DNA from: Colivicinus sp963607765
Lineage (GTDB): Bacteria > Bacillota_I > Bacilli_A > Erysipelotrichales > Erysipelotrichaceae
Assembly: GCA_963607765.1 (NCBI GenBank)
Contig: CAVDDT010000008.1
Location: 1 to 34,094, forward strand
Length of the DNA stretch: 34,094 nt
Reading direction: 5' to 3'
The position numbers and the translations under genes were made by a program. Positions within the stretch are counted from its first letter, which is position 1. Every line of letters begins with the position of its first letter. Of this stretch, positions 21,686 through 30,832 are shown in pieces. The notes under the pieces are model-generated. The model did no database searches and was not told where the DNA came from. It saw only the letters and a program-made list of their open reading frames with translations.

Positions 21686-23653
21686 ATGAGCTTTGATTTA
21701 GTTAGCGATTATTCACCTAAGGGTGACCAAATAAAGGCGATTAAGGAACTTGTTGATGGTTTAAGAGAAAATAAACATGAACAAGTTCTTTTAGGTGCTA
21801 CTGGTACAGGTAAGACTTTTACTATTGCTAACGTTATAAAAGAAATAAATAAGCCAACTTTGGTTTTCGCCCATAATAAAACTTTAGCTGGACAATTATA
21901 TTCAGAATTCAAGGCTTTGTTTCCAAATAACGCAGTAGAGTATTTTGTTTCAAACTTCGACTACTATCAGCCTGAAGCATATATGCCTAAAACGGATACT
22001 TATATTGAAAAAAACGCAGTAACTAACGATGAAATAGATATGCTTAGAATGTCTACTTATAATTCTTTGCTTGAGAGAAAAGATGTTATTGTTGTAGCTT
22101 CTGTGGCGTGTATATATGCTAGTAGTAATCCCAAAAATTACGAGGATATGTTTTTTACTTTAAAGGTTGGCGAAATAATAGATCGCCAAGACTTGATTAG
22201 AAAATTTATTGATCGTCAATACACTCGCAATGATATGGATAAATTGCGTGGTACTTTTTCAGTAAAAGGTGATGTGATAGAGCTTATTCCAGGGCATAAT
22301 GATAAGATAATTGTTCGCATTGAAATGTTTGATGATGAGATCGAAAGAATCACTGAGATAGATAAGACCACTAAAGAACTTTTAAATGGCTATATGCTTT
22401 ATGTTTTTCCTCCAGCAAGTGGCTATGCTAGAGAACAAAATGATATTAATATAGCATGTGACAATATTGAGAAAGAGTTAGAAGAAAGACTTAAGTATTT
22501 TAAAGACAACAATAAACCGTTAGAGTACGAACGCCTTGAACAAAGGTGTCGTTACGATCTTGAATCTTTAAGAGAAATTGGCGTATGTCCAGGCATTGAA
22601 AACTATGCCATGCACATTGATCATAGAGTTCCAGGAGAAAGGCCATATAATCTTTTTGATTATTTTGGGGATGACTTTTTAATAGTTGTGGATGAATCGC
22701 ATGTATCACTTCCTCAAATAAGAGGAATGTTTAATGGTGATAGAGCTAGAAAAGAAACATTAGTTGAATATGGTTTTAGACTTCCTAGTGCTTTGGATAA
22801 TCGTCCATTAAAGTTTGAAGAATTCGAAGAAATTAAGGCACCGAGAATCTATATTAGCGCTACCCCTGGTGATTATGAATTGGATAAAGTTGACCATAAC
22901 GTCGTAGAACAAATTATTCGTCCGACTGGATTATTAGATCCTCTTGTGGAAGTTAGGCCAACAATGGGTCAAATTGATGATTTGCTTGAAGAAATAAGAA
23001 AAAATATCGATAAAAACGAGCGTACTTTAATCACTACTTTGACTGTTAAGATGGCAGAGGATTTAACAGACTTCTTAAAGAAACAGGATTTAAAGGTTGC
23101 TTATCTTCATCATGAAACAAATACTTTGGAAAGAAGCGAAATTATTCATGATTTAAGACTGGGAACATATGATGTTTTAGTAGGCATCAATTTATTAAGA
23201 GAAGGACTAGATTTGCCAGAAGTTAGTTTGGTGGCCATTCTAGATGCTGATAAAGAAGGCTTTTTAAGAAGCGAAAAATCTTTGATTCAAACTATTGGCA
23301 GAGCCGCAAGAAATGCTAATGGCAGAGTTATTATGTATGGCGATGTCTATACTGATTCAATGAAAAAGGCTATTGAAGAGACAAATAGAAGAAGAGCTAT
23401 TCAAGAAGAATATAATGCCAAGCATAATATCGTGCCAAAGACTATCATCAAGAGCATTCCTGAGGTAATTCATAGTAAGGAAACAAAAGAGGCAACAAAC
23501 AAGTATTTAAAGAAGAAGAATCATACTGTTAAGGATAGAGAAAAGATGATTATCTCTTTAGAAAAAGAAATGAAAGAGGCTGCTAAGAACCTTAATTTTG
23601 AAAGAGCTGCCGAACTTAGAGATATTATTATTGAAATTAAAGCTGGCAAATAG
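21686..23653 (+). CDS. uvrB: UvrB, nucleotide excision repair
   Basis: UvrB is the central damage-verifying helicase of the UvrABC excinuclease. It loads with UvrA and hands the lesion to UvrC. The 655-aa protein has Walker A GATGTGKT near residue 38, the beta-hairpin region FDYYQPEAYMP, the DEAH-type motif VVDESHVSLPQIRGM, the helicase motif QTIGRAARN, and a C-terminal UVR domain (LEKEMKEAAKNLNFERAAELRD) that contacts UvrC. All parts look intact. ATG 21686 follows the previous stop by two bases. uvrA, often its neighbour, is not next to it here. Confidence 0.98.
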   Translation: MSFDLVSDYSPKGDQIKAIKELVDGLRENKHEQVLLGATGTGKTFTIANVIKEINKPTLVFAHNKTLAGQLYSEFKALFPNNAVEYFVSNFDYYQPEAYMPKTDTYIEKNAVTNDEIDMLRMSTYNSLLERKDVIVVASVACIYASSNPKNYEDMFFTLKVGEIIDRQDLIRKFIDRQYTRNDMDKLRGTFSVKGDVIELIPGHNDKIIVRIEMFDDEIERITEIDKTTKELLNGYMLYVFPPASGYAREQNDINIACDNIEKELEERLKYFKDNNKPLEYERLEQRCRYDLESLREIGVCPGIENYAMHIDHRVPGERPYNLFDYFGDDFLIVVDESHVSLPQIRGMFNGDRARKETLVEYGFRLPSALDNRPLKFEEFEEIKAPRIYISATPGDYELDKVDHNVVEQIIRPTGLLDPLVEVRPTMGQIDDLLEEIRKNIDKNERTLITTLTVKMAEDLTDFLKKQDLKVAYLHHETNTLERSEIIHDLRLGTYDVLVGINLLREGLDLPEVSLVAILDADKEGFLRSEKSLIQTIGRAARNANGRVIMYGDVYTDSMKKAIEETNRRRAIQEEYNAKHNIVPKTIIKSIPEVIHSKETKEATNKYLKKKNHTVKDREKMIISLEKEMKEAAKNLNFERAAELRDIIIEIKAGK

Positions 23654-23671
23654 TGGCACGCCGTATTGTGT

Positions 23672-23679
23672 GTTACAAT
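23672..23679 (+). promoter_or_regulatory. extended -10 promoter of rapZ, predicting a leaderless mRNA
   Basis: TGTTACAAT is an extended -10 ending six bases before the ATG at 23686. It lies just behind the uvrB stop codon. No Shine-Dalgarno is present. Confidence 0.5.
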
Positions 23680-23685
23680 GAAAAC

Positions 23686-24525
23686 ATGAAAAAGCTAGTA
23701 GTTATAAGTGGCGTTTCGGGCGCTGGCAAAACAACTGTTTCTAATTTCTTAGAAGATAAGGGATATATGTGTATTGATCAATATCCTATTGAACTTTTAA
23801 AGGAATTGATTGGCCTTATTGAAAATGATAATTCTTATAAGTATCAAAATGTCGCCTTAACCATTTCTTTAAAAGACTTAGAGAAATATTCTAATTATTT
23901 GAATAACACCAATATTAATCCTACTTTGATTCTTATTGATGCTGATAAGGACACGATAATCAATCGTTATAAGTTCACAAGAAGAATTCATCCATTGCTT
24001 GTTTCAAATGTGGCAGATACGCTTAGCGAAGCTGTTGACATTGAAAAGGGAATTCTTGATAAGTTTAGAAAAGAAGCTAAGATAATTGATACTACAAATC
24101 TTTCTAAAAAAGATCTTTTGGAAGCAGTCAATAGGGCTTTAAAAAATGTTGATGAAGGAAACCTTACCTTAAGTTTTGTTTCTTTTGGATTTAAAAATGG
24201 CGTTCCAAGAGATTGTGATGATATTATTGATGTTCGTTTTTTAGATAACCCTTTCTATGACCCTAAGCTTAAAAACAAAACAGGTAATCAAAAGGCCGTT
24301 AAGGACTTTGTCTTAAATTCTAGAGGTATTAAAACTTATCTAAAAAAATTAATTAGCTATCTTGATTTTACTTTTAAAGCCTATGATAAGAATGGCGAAA
24401 AAAGGCATCTAACAATTTGCGTTGGTTGTACAGGTGGCCAGCATCGTAGTGTTGTGGTGGCTAACTATTTATACCAATACTATAAGAAACAATATACTTG
24501 TTATATTAAGCATCGTGAATTATGA
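23686..24525 (+). CDS. rapZ: RapZ-like P-loop nucleotide-binding protein
   Basis: RapZ/YvcJ is a P-loop protein that binds nucleotides and, in E. coli, regulates amino-sugar synthesis through small RNAs. In Firmicutes its role is less clear. This 279-aa protein has Walker A GVSGAGKTT near residue 8 and the family's C-terminal domain with ICVGCTGGQHRSVVVA. The frame is open back to GTG 23653, which overlaps the uvrB stop and would add 11 residues. ATG 23686 is preferred because it puts the P-loop at the N-terminus and lies exactly behind a -10. It starts the conserved rapZ-yvcK-whiA cluster and overlaps yvcK by four bases. Confidence 0.92.
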   Translation: MKKLVVISGVSGAGKTTVSNFLEDKGYMCIDQYPIELLKELIGLIENDNSYKYQNVALTISLKDLEKYSNYLNNTNINPTLILIDADKDTIINRYKFTRRIHPLLVSNVADTLSEAVDIEKGILDKFRKEAKIIDTTNLSKKDLLEAVNRALKNVDEGNLTLSFVSFGFKNGVPRDCDDIIDVRFLDNPFYDPKLKNKTGNQKAVKDFVLNSRGIKTYLKKLISYLDFTFKAYDKNGEKRHLTICVGCTGGQHRSVVVANYLYQYYKKQYTCYIKHREL

Positions 24526-25454
24526 AAAAAGTAGTTGTAATTGGCGGTGGACACGGGCAGTCTACTATTGTTAAAGGATTAAAAGATTTAAATATTGATT
24601 TAAAGGCTATTGTTACAGTTGCGGATGATGGTGGCTCAACCGGAAGACTTCGTGAACTATATAATATTCCAGCTGTTGGTGATATTCGAAATGTTTTAGT
24701 TTCAATGTCTGACAATAAGAATTTAAATGAGCTTTTTGCGTATCGTTTTAAAGGTGATGAGGATACTGATGTTCAAGGACATTGCTTGGGCAATTTGATT
24801 TTGGCTGCCTTGCTTGAAATAAACGATGGTTCTTTAATGATGGCTGTAAAAGAAATGAGTAGACTTTTAGGCACAAAAGGGAAGGTTATTCCTTCAACAC
24901 TGGATACTATTACTTTATATGCTCGTTTTAAGGATGGTTCGATTGAAAGGGGTGAGGCTAATATCCCCCATGCGCTCAAGCATATCGATAGAGTATATTA
25001 TGACCATGATGTTTCAGGCGATAAGGAAGCGATTGATGCGATACTTAAGGCTGATTTAATTATTTATGGGATTGGTAGTTTATATACTTCTATTCTTCCT
25101 AATGTGATTATCAAGGATATTAACGATGCCCTAAATGCTTCTAAGGCTAAAAAAGTATATTTCGCTAACGCGATGACTCAACGTGGCGAGACCTATAACT
25201 ATAATTTAAAGGAACATATTGATGCTTTAAGAAGACATAATGTGCCTGTTGACTTGGTTTTAAAACACAGTGATGAAATCCCTCAATATATCAAAGATAG
25301 ATATATAAAGGAAGAAGCTATTGAAGTTATTGATGAAGGAAATGATGGCGTTCCTGTTATGAAAAGAAAGCTTCTTAACTTTAAGAATGATAAAGTAAGA
25401 CATGATCCTAAGAAAATAAAAAGAGTTATTAAGAAGATATTGGAGGAATTATAA
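24522..25454 (+). CDS. yvcK: YvcK/GlmR-type gluconeogenesis factor
   Basis: This 310-aa protein belongs to the CofD/YvcK family. The Firmicute member (YvcK, also called GlmR) binds UDP-GlcNAc and steers carbon toward cell-wall precursors. The motifs are GGGHGQSTIVKGL at the N-terminus, ADDGGSTGRLR, and QGHCLGNLILAAL, followed by IGSLYTSILPN. Length and order match the family. The start ATG is inside an ATGA overlap with the rapZ stop. It is followed by whiA in a TAATG overlap, the usual cluster order in Bacilli and Erysipelotrichia. Confidence 0.95.
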   Translation: MKKVVVIGGGHGQSTIVKGLKDLNIDLKAIVTVADDGGSTGRLRELYNIPAVGDIRNVLVSMSDNKNLNELFAYRFKGDEDTDVQGHCLGNLILAALLEINDGSLMMAVKEMSRLLGTKGKVIPSTLDTITLYARFKDGSIERGEANIPHALKHIDRVYYDHDVSGDKEAIDAILKADLIIYGIGSLYTSILPNVIIKDINDALNASKAKKVYFANAMTQRGETYNYNLKEHIDALRRHNVPVDLVLKHSDEIPQYIKDRYIKEEAIEVIDEGNDGVPVMKRKLLNFKNDKVRHDPKKIKRVIKKILEEL

Positions 25455-26389
25455 TGTCTTCTTTTACTTCACTTATTAAACAAGAAGTAGCTAATAAAGA
25501 GCTCGATGATTGTTGCAAGAGAGCACAACTTAGTGCGCTAATACAACTTACTTCTTCACTAACTATTTCTAATAAAAAATTTCAATTATTGATTAGAAGT
25601 GAAAATCCTACAACCGCAAAAAGGATTGTTTTCTTACTTAAGAAATTATATTCAGCAGAAACAGAACTTATTGTTTTAAAGAAAAATAATTTAAAGAAAA
25701 ATAATATTTATTTAATCAAAACAATTGATGATGGAAAGATGATTTTGGAGAACTTGGGACTATATAGTCAAACTAAAGGTCTTGTATCGCATCCATCATA
25801 TTTGATTGTTTCCAAAAACTGTTGTGCTAAAAATTATCTAGCAGGATGTTTTCTTGCTTATGGCTCGTGCAATTCACCTGATAACAAGAACTATCACTTG
25901 GAACTAGCTTTAAATGATATTGATCATGCTAATTTTGTAAGCAAATTAATGTCTCGTTTTAATATCGAGGCCAAGATTTCTAAAAGAAGAAACAAGTATT
26001 TAGTTTATCTAAAGAAGGCGGATGTTATTGGGGATTTTTTAAGAGCTATTGGCACTAGTGAGGCTTTGTACCAATTTGAAGATTCACGCATTAGTAAAGA
26101 TTTGATGCACTCAATTGTGAGAATTGATAATTGTGAGATTGCTAATGAAATGAAGTCTTTAAAGGCTGCTAATGAACAAATTTCTTACATGGAAGCTATC
26201 AAAAAAGCCAATAAGTATAATGATTTAGATGAGAAATTAAAAAATGTGATTGACTTAAGATTAAAGTATCAAGACTATTCTTTAAATGAACTTTGTAAGG
26301 CTTATGATTCTAAATATGGTGAAAGTATTTCAAAATCTGGTCTTAAGCATCGTTTGAATAAAATAGAAAATATTGCGAAGAATTTATAG
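25454..26389 (+). CDS. whiA: WhiA, DNA-binding cell-division regulator
   Basis: WhiA is a DNA-binding protein with a degenerate LAGLIDADG homing-endonuclease-like domain and a C-terminal helix-turn-helix. It acts in cell division and, in Firmicutes, chromosome segregation and metabolism. In this 311-aa protein the N-terminal half has the family opening FTSLIKQEVANKE. The LAGLIDADG-like segment is CCAKNYLAGCFLAYGSCNSPDN with a second YHLELAL strand. The tail DYSLNELCKAYDSKYGESISKSGLKHRLNKI is the HTH. It is the third gene of the rapZ-yvcK-whiA set. Confidence 0.95.
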   Translation: MSSFTSLIKQEVANKELDDCCKRAQLSALIQLTSSLTISNKKFQLLIRSENPTTAKRIVFLLKKLYSAETELIVLKKNNLKKNNIYLIKTIDDGKMILENLGLYSQTKGLVSHPSYLIVSKNCCAKNYLAGCFLAYGSCNSPDNKNYHLELALNDIDHANFVSKLMSRFNIEAKISKRRNKYLVYLKKADVIGDFLRAIGTSEALYQFEDSRISKDLMHSIVRIDNCEIANEMKSLKAANEQISYMEAIKKANKYNDLDEKLKNVIDLRLKYQDYSLNELCKAYDSKYGESISKSGLKHRLNKIENIAKNL

Positions 26390-26397
26390 GAGGGAAT

Positions 26398-27186
26398 ATG
26401 AGAGAGGTAACTATACATAGTTTTGAAGAACTGCAGGAATTGGTTTTTAAAGATTGTTACGAAGAGAGCATCAATAGATATCGTAACGACTTTGTTTATC
26501 GAGGAGTATCTGATGGCAGCTATCCTTTGATTACTACTTTAAATAGAGAGTGTTCTCATAATCTTGAACTTGAGGAACATATTATCAGATCCTTTAAGAA
26601 ATATGGTTTTGATGAATTGAAAGATATTCATTCTTTTTGGCAAATTCTCGCTACTGGACAGCATTTTGGCTTGCCTACTAGGCTTTTGGATTGGAGCTAT
26701 TCCCCTTTGGTAGCTGCTCATTTTGTGACTGTTAATTTAAATGATTATGATAAAGATGGAGCTATTTATTGTATTGATACACATGATTCGATGAAAAGGA
26801 TGCCAACTGATTTAAAAGAGTCTTTGGTCCAAAGAGACACTAGCACTTTTACTGTTAGTTTGCTTGAGAGAAAGGCTAAGAATTTAAAGGAACTTGATAC
26901 TTTGAGTGAAGAACCATTCTTTCTATTTTTTGAACCAGCTAGTGGCGATAATAGAATGATCAATCAGTATTCTTTGTTTTCGGTAACGTCAAATCCAAAA
27001 CTGCTTGTTTCTGATTTGGTGGATGAGGATACAAGCCTATATAAAATAATTATCCCTAAGGAAACAAAGCTTGAAATTAGAGATAAGCTAGATTATATCA
27101 ATATTACTGAAAGAGTTATTTATCCAGGACTAGATAGTGTGTGTAGCTGGATTGCACGAAGATATTCTAATTTAGGAGGCAAATAA
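26398..27186 (+). CDS. FRG domain protein
   Basis: This 262-aa protein is built around an FRG domain, named for its conserved Phe-Arg-Gly. FVYRGVSDGSYPLITTLNRE lies at residues 32-51, and GQHFGLPTRLLDWSYSPLVAAHF at 87-109. A later segment, NQYSLFSV, takes the place of the family's QxGLF motif. The function of FRG proteins is not established; many lie in phage or defence-like neighbourhoods. Here it stands 8 bases behind whiA with a strong AGGAGG, inside a housekeeping operon, and overlaps the next gene by one base. No membrane segment or signal peptide. Confidence 0.85.
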   Translation: MREVTIHSFEELQELVFKDCYEESINRYRNDFVYRGVSDGSYPLITTLNRECSHNLELEEHIIRSFKKYGFDELKDIHSFWQILATGQHFGLPTRLLDWSYSPLVAAHFVTVNLNDYDKDGAIYCIDTHDSMKRMPTDLKESLVQRDTSTFTVSLLERKAKNLKELDTLSEEPFFLFFEPASGDNRMINQYSLFSVTSNPKLLVSDLVDEDTSLYKIIIPKETKLEIRDKLDYINITERVIYPGLDSVCSWIARRYSNLGGK

Positions 27187-27974
27187 TGTATTACGCTTTA
27201 ATTACCGGTGCTAGTAGTGGCATAGGCGAAGGATTGGCTAAGTACTTGGCAAACAAAGGGTTTAATCTTGTCTTAGCTGCAAGAAATGGTGAGAAACTAG
27301 AAAACATTAAAAAGGAAATTATGGCCACTTTTCCGGTTGATGTTTTGACTTATAGTGTTGATTTAACGGAAAAAGATGGCCCCGAAAAACTATTTGTTTA
27401 TACAGTGGAAAACAACATTGATGTTCGCCTTTTGATTAATAATGCCGGCTATGGCGACTTTGGCTTGTTTAAAGATGGTGATCTTGAAAAATACAAGAAG
27501 ATGATTGATTTAAACGATAAAGCTCTTGTCTCTTTAAGCTATATGTATATCAAATTATTCAAAGAAGTTGGTTATGGCCATATCGTAAATATTGCATCTA
27601 TTGCTGGCTTTATGCCAGGGCCATATATGGCTGTTTATTATGCAAGCAAAGCATTTGTCTTGAATTTCTCGCTAGCTATTAGAGAAGAACTTAAAAATGA
27701 CAATATTAAAATAACTACTATTTGTCCAGGACCTATTGATAGTAATTTCTGGAAGGTGGCTAATGCGGAAATGTCACCTATTAAAAGGAAGTATTTTACT
27801 AGATCTGTTAATCAAATAGTAAATTCTGCTGGTGAGGCTATTCTTAATGGCAAGGCGCTTTTAATAGATGGTGTTTTGATGAAAATTTCGGCTTTTTCAA
27901 CAAGACTTGTAAGCAAGAGCACCCTTGCTTCTATCACTGGGTTTGTGAATAAAAAATTGGGTAACCGTAAATAG
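27186..27974 (+). CDS. short-chain dehydrogenase/reductase
   Basis: This 262-aa protein is a classical SDR. The cofactor loop is TGASSGIG (residues 7-14), NNAG is at 85-88, the catalytic Ser is near 138 (NIASIAG), and Tyr-xxx-Lys is YYASK (151-155). The basic AARN after strand two suggests NADP(H). The substrate is unknown; overall it resembles the DltE/YqjQ-like branch. The start lies in a TAATG overlap with the FRG gene, and an ABC importer follows 8 bases later. Confidence 0.88.
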   Translation: MYYALITGASSGIGEGLAKYLANKGFNLVLAARNGEKLENIKKEIMATFPVDVLTYSVDLTEKDGPEKLFVYTVENNIDVRLLINNAGYGDFGLFKDGDLEKYKKMIDLNDKALVSLSYMYIKLFKEVGYGHIVNIASIAGFMPGPYMAVYYASKAFVLNFSLAIREELKNDNIKITTICPGPIDSNFWKVANAEMSPIKRKYFTRSVNQIVNSAGEAILNGKALLIDGVLMKISAFSTRLVSKSTLASITGFVNKKLGNRK

Positions 27975-27982
27975 GGGGTATT

Positions 27983-29068
27983 ATGAAAGTTACTTTTGAT
28001 CATTTGACTAAAACTTTTAAGCATCAAGGCAAGGGCATGAGCGATACTACAGCAGTAAATGATTTTTGTTTTGAGATTCCAGATGGAAAATTAATTGGCT
28101 TACTTGGTCCTTCGGGATGTGGCAAGTCGACTTGTTTAAATCTTATCTGTGGCCTTGAAGAAGTTACTTCTGGAAAAATTTATTTTGGCGAAGATGATGT
28201 TACATCTCTTCCTCCTGAGAATAGAGGAGTAGGGATGGTTTTTCAAAATTACGCATTATATCCTCATTTAACTGTAAAAGAAAATATAATGTTTCCCTTG
28301 GGCAATTTAAAAGGAAAAGATAAATTATCTAAGGAAGTTATGGAACAAAAGGCATTTGAGGCTGCTAAGCTTGTTCAAATTGAAAAGCAAATGGATAGAA
28401 AACCTTCACAATTATCTGGCGGTCAACAACAGCGTGTAGCTATCGCGAGAGCATTGGTTAAGCTTCCTAAAGTATTGTTGTTGGATGAGCCATTAAGCAA
28501 CTTGGATGCTCGTTTAAGATTGCAAACAAGAGAAGAAATTCGTCGCATTCAAAAGGAAACAGGCATTACAACGGTTTTTGTTACTCATGACCAAGAAGAG
28601 GCGATGAGCATTTCTGATGTGATTGTTCTTATGAAAGAAGGGGTTGTCCAACAAATTGGCAAGCCTCAAGAAGTGTATGATAATCCAGTCAATTTGTTTG
28701 TTTCCAAGTTCTTAGGAACTCCACAAATTAATGTTTTTAATGGCTATGTTAAAGATAAAAAAGTTTATATTGGTAATAATGCAGTCTATGATTTGGATTG
28801 TGAAGATAGGGAAGTTATTGTGGCAATTAGACCAGAAGGGTTAACTGTTGATAATAATGGACCATTTAAATGTGAATTTGATCGAAGAGAAGTAATGGGC
28901 AGAGACCATAGTGTTGTTTGCCATAATGATAATTGCATAAGCGATGAAGATATAAGAGCCATTATTCCTAGTGATACGATTGTTGATGAAAATTCAAAGA
29001 CGATTAGTTTTTCAATTAAGCCTAGTAAAATTTTTGTTTTTGACAAGGAAAGTGAAAAGAGAATCTAA
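27983..29068 (+). CDS. ABC importer ATPase, MsmK/UgpC type
   Basis: This is a 361-aa ATP-binding subunit of a CUT1-type sugar or glycerol-phosphate importer. Walker A is GPSGCGKST (42-50), the signature is LSGGQQQRVAIARAL, Walker B VLLLDEPLSNLD, and the H-loop lies in FVTHDQEEAM. After residue 240 comes the regulatory OB-type domain usual for MalK/UgpC (VAIRPEGLTV). The last 110 residues resemble the family only loosely. A GGGGG site fits the start. The next gene starts in its stop codon (TAATG). The four genes from here to 32409 form one complete transporter. Confidence 0.93.
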   Translation: MKVTFDHLTKTFKHQGKGMSDTTAVNDFCFEIPDGKLIGLLGPSGCGKSTCLNLICGLEEVTSGKIYFGEDDVTSLPPENRGVGMVFQNYALYPHLTVKENIMFPLGNLKGKDKLSKEVMEQKAFEAAKLVQIEKQMDRKPSQLSGGQQQRVAIARALVKLPKVLLLDEPLSNLDARLRLQTREEIRRIQKETGITTVFVTHDQEEAMSISDVIVLMKEGVVQQIGKPQEVYDNPVNLFVSKFLGTPQINVFNGYVKDKKVYIGNNAVYDLDCEDREVIVAIRPEGLTVDNNGPFKCEFDRREVMGRDHSVVCHNDNCISDEDIRAIIPSDTIVDENSKTISFSIKPSKIFVFDKESEKRI

Positions 29069-29961
29069 TGTTTAAGAAGAATAATCTTAAAGCGTGGTTA
29101 TATCTTTTGCCAAGTATTTTGTTTCTTGGTGCTTTTATGGTCTATCCTTTGATTGATGTTTTTATTTATTCTTTTGAAGAAGGCTATAATTTCGCATCGC
29201 AAACTTCACTTGGTACAGGACTTTATAACTATTCTTATGTTTTACATGATACTTATTTTTTACAGGCACTAAAGAATACTTTTATTCTTGTGATTATTAC
29301 GGTGCCGCTTTCTACTTTGTTGGCACTAATTATCTCTTTGGCATTAAATTCAATCAAAAAACTAAAGGACTTATTTCAAACAATTTATTTTCTTCCTTAT
29401 GTAACAAACACTCTAGCTGTAGGCTTGGTATTTATGATTCTATTTAAGAAGACGGCTTATTCTGAGGGACTAGTAAATGTTTTGATTAACACTTTAGGAT
29501 ATAACTCCATTGATTTTATTGATGGACCATATTGGGCAAAAATGTTTGTGATGTGCGTTTATACAATATGGGTAGTTCTTCCATTTAAGATCCTAATATT
29601 AACAAGCGCTTTAGCTAGTGTTAATCAAGATTACTATAAGGCGGCTAAGATTGATGGAACCAGTAAGTTTAGAACTTTTATGAAGATTACTTTGCCTATG
29701 ATTTCACCAATGATTTTCTATTTGGTAATCACTGGTTTTATTGGCGCTTTTAAAGCTTACAGTGATGTTGTTGCAATCTTTGGCACAGATTTAAATGCAG
29801 CCGGCATGAATACAATTGTTGGCTATATCTACGACATGCTTTATGGAAACTCTGGCGGTTATCCATCTTTTGCTTCTGCTGCTGCTATTATCTTATTTGT
29901 AATTGTTCTTACAATTACCGTAATTAATCTTTTAGTAAGCAAGGGGGATAGCGATGACTAG
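29068..29961 (+). CDS. ABC importer permease, UgpA/MalF type
   Basis: This 297-aa integral membrane subunit has six hydrophobic segments. It begins with LKAWLYLLPSILFLGAFMVYP, typical of UgpA-like sugar permeases. The EAA loop that contacts the ATPase reads YYKAAKIDGTSKFRTFMKIT, with the expected Ala-Ala and Gly at the right spots. It lies between its ATPase and a second permease with overlaps at both ends. Confidence 0.93.
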   Translation: MFKKNNLKAWLYLLPSILFLGAFMVYPLIDVFIYSFEEGYNFASQTSLGTGLYNYSYVLHDTYFLQALKNTFILVIITVPLSTLLALIISLALNSIKKLKDLFQTIYFLPYVTNTLAVGLVFMILFKKTAYSEGLVNVLINTLGYNSIDFIDGPYWAKMFVMCVYTIWVVLPFKILILTSALASVNQDYYKAAKIDGTSKFRTFMKITLPMISPMIFYLVITGFIGAFKAYSDVVAIFGTDLNAAGMNTIVGYIYDMLYGNSGGYPSFASAAAIILFVIVLTITVINLLVSKGDSDD

Positions 29962-30832
29962 TAATAATCTTACTTATAAACAAATAGAGAAGAAGTCTAA
30001 AGTAGGAAAGGCTATTTGGAAGACTTTGATTTATATTTTGCTAGTTATTTGGGCGATTATTATCTTGTTTCCTTTCTATTGGATGATCCTTACCTCTTTA
30101 AAGAGCTATGGTTCGTATAACAGTGAATATATTCCAAAGTTTTTTGTTTCAAATCCAACTTTAGAGAATTATGTTCAAGCTTTTACAGAGGTTCCACTTG
30201 GAAGGTATTTCTTAAATACAATTATTTTTACAGTTATCACAACGTCTTTAATGCTTATAGTTGTTGTTCTTGCGGCATTTGCTTTCTCAAGGCTTAACTT
30301 TAAGGGCAAGAATCTTACTTTTACAGCTTTCTTGTCTTTGATGATGATCCCAAATGAGCTTGTGATAATAACTAACTTTGTGACTATCACAAATCTTGGA
30401 TTGCGCAATACTTTTACGGGCTTAATTTTGCCTAGTGTTACTAGTGTTTTCTATATTTATTTATTAAAGGAGAACTTTGAACAGATTCCTGATTCTTTAT
30501 ATAAGGCAGCTAAAGTTGATGGCACAAGTGATTTAAAATATTTGTTTAAGGTTATGATTCCAATTTGTAAGCCAACTATTATTACGGTAGTTATATTAAA
30601 AGTAATTGAATGCTGGAATGCTTATGTATGGCCAAGGCTTATTACAGATAATGAACTTTATTATTTGGTTTCAAATGGTATTCAAGAGATTAGGGAAAAT
30701 GGCTTTGGAAGAGAAAACATCCCAGCTATGATGGCTGCCGTAGTGCTTATTTCTATTCCATTAATTGTTTTATTCCTTATTTTCCATAAAAAGATTATGG
30801 AGGGAGTTTCAAGAGGAGGCACCAAGGGATGA
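29954..30832 (+). CDS. ABC importer permease, UgpE/MalG type
   Basis: This 292-aa subunit is the partner of the gene before. It has a longer cytoplasmic N-terminus, then WAIIILFPFYWMILTSLKS as in UgpE/MalG proteins, and an EAA loop LYKAAKVDGTSDLKYLFKVM. The end is FHKKIMEGVSRGGTKG, close to the family's typical KxxxxGxxxGxVKG tail. An AAGGGGGA site precedes its start, which overlaps the previous gene by 8 bases. Confidence 0.93.
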   Translation: MTSNNLTYKQIEKKSKVGKAIWKTLIYILLVIWAIIILFPFYWMILTSLKSYGSYNSEYIPKFFVSNPTLENYVQAFTEVPLGRYFLNTIIFTVITTSLMLIVVVLAAFAFSRLNFKGKNLTFTAFLSLMMIPNELVIITNFVTITNLGLRNTFTGLILPSVTSVFYIYLLKENFEQIPDSLYKAAKVDGTSDLKYLFKVMIPICKPTIITVVILKVIECWNAYVWPRLITDNELYYLVSNGIQEIRENGFGRENIPAMMAAVVLISIPLIVLFLIFHKKIMEGVSRGGTKG

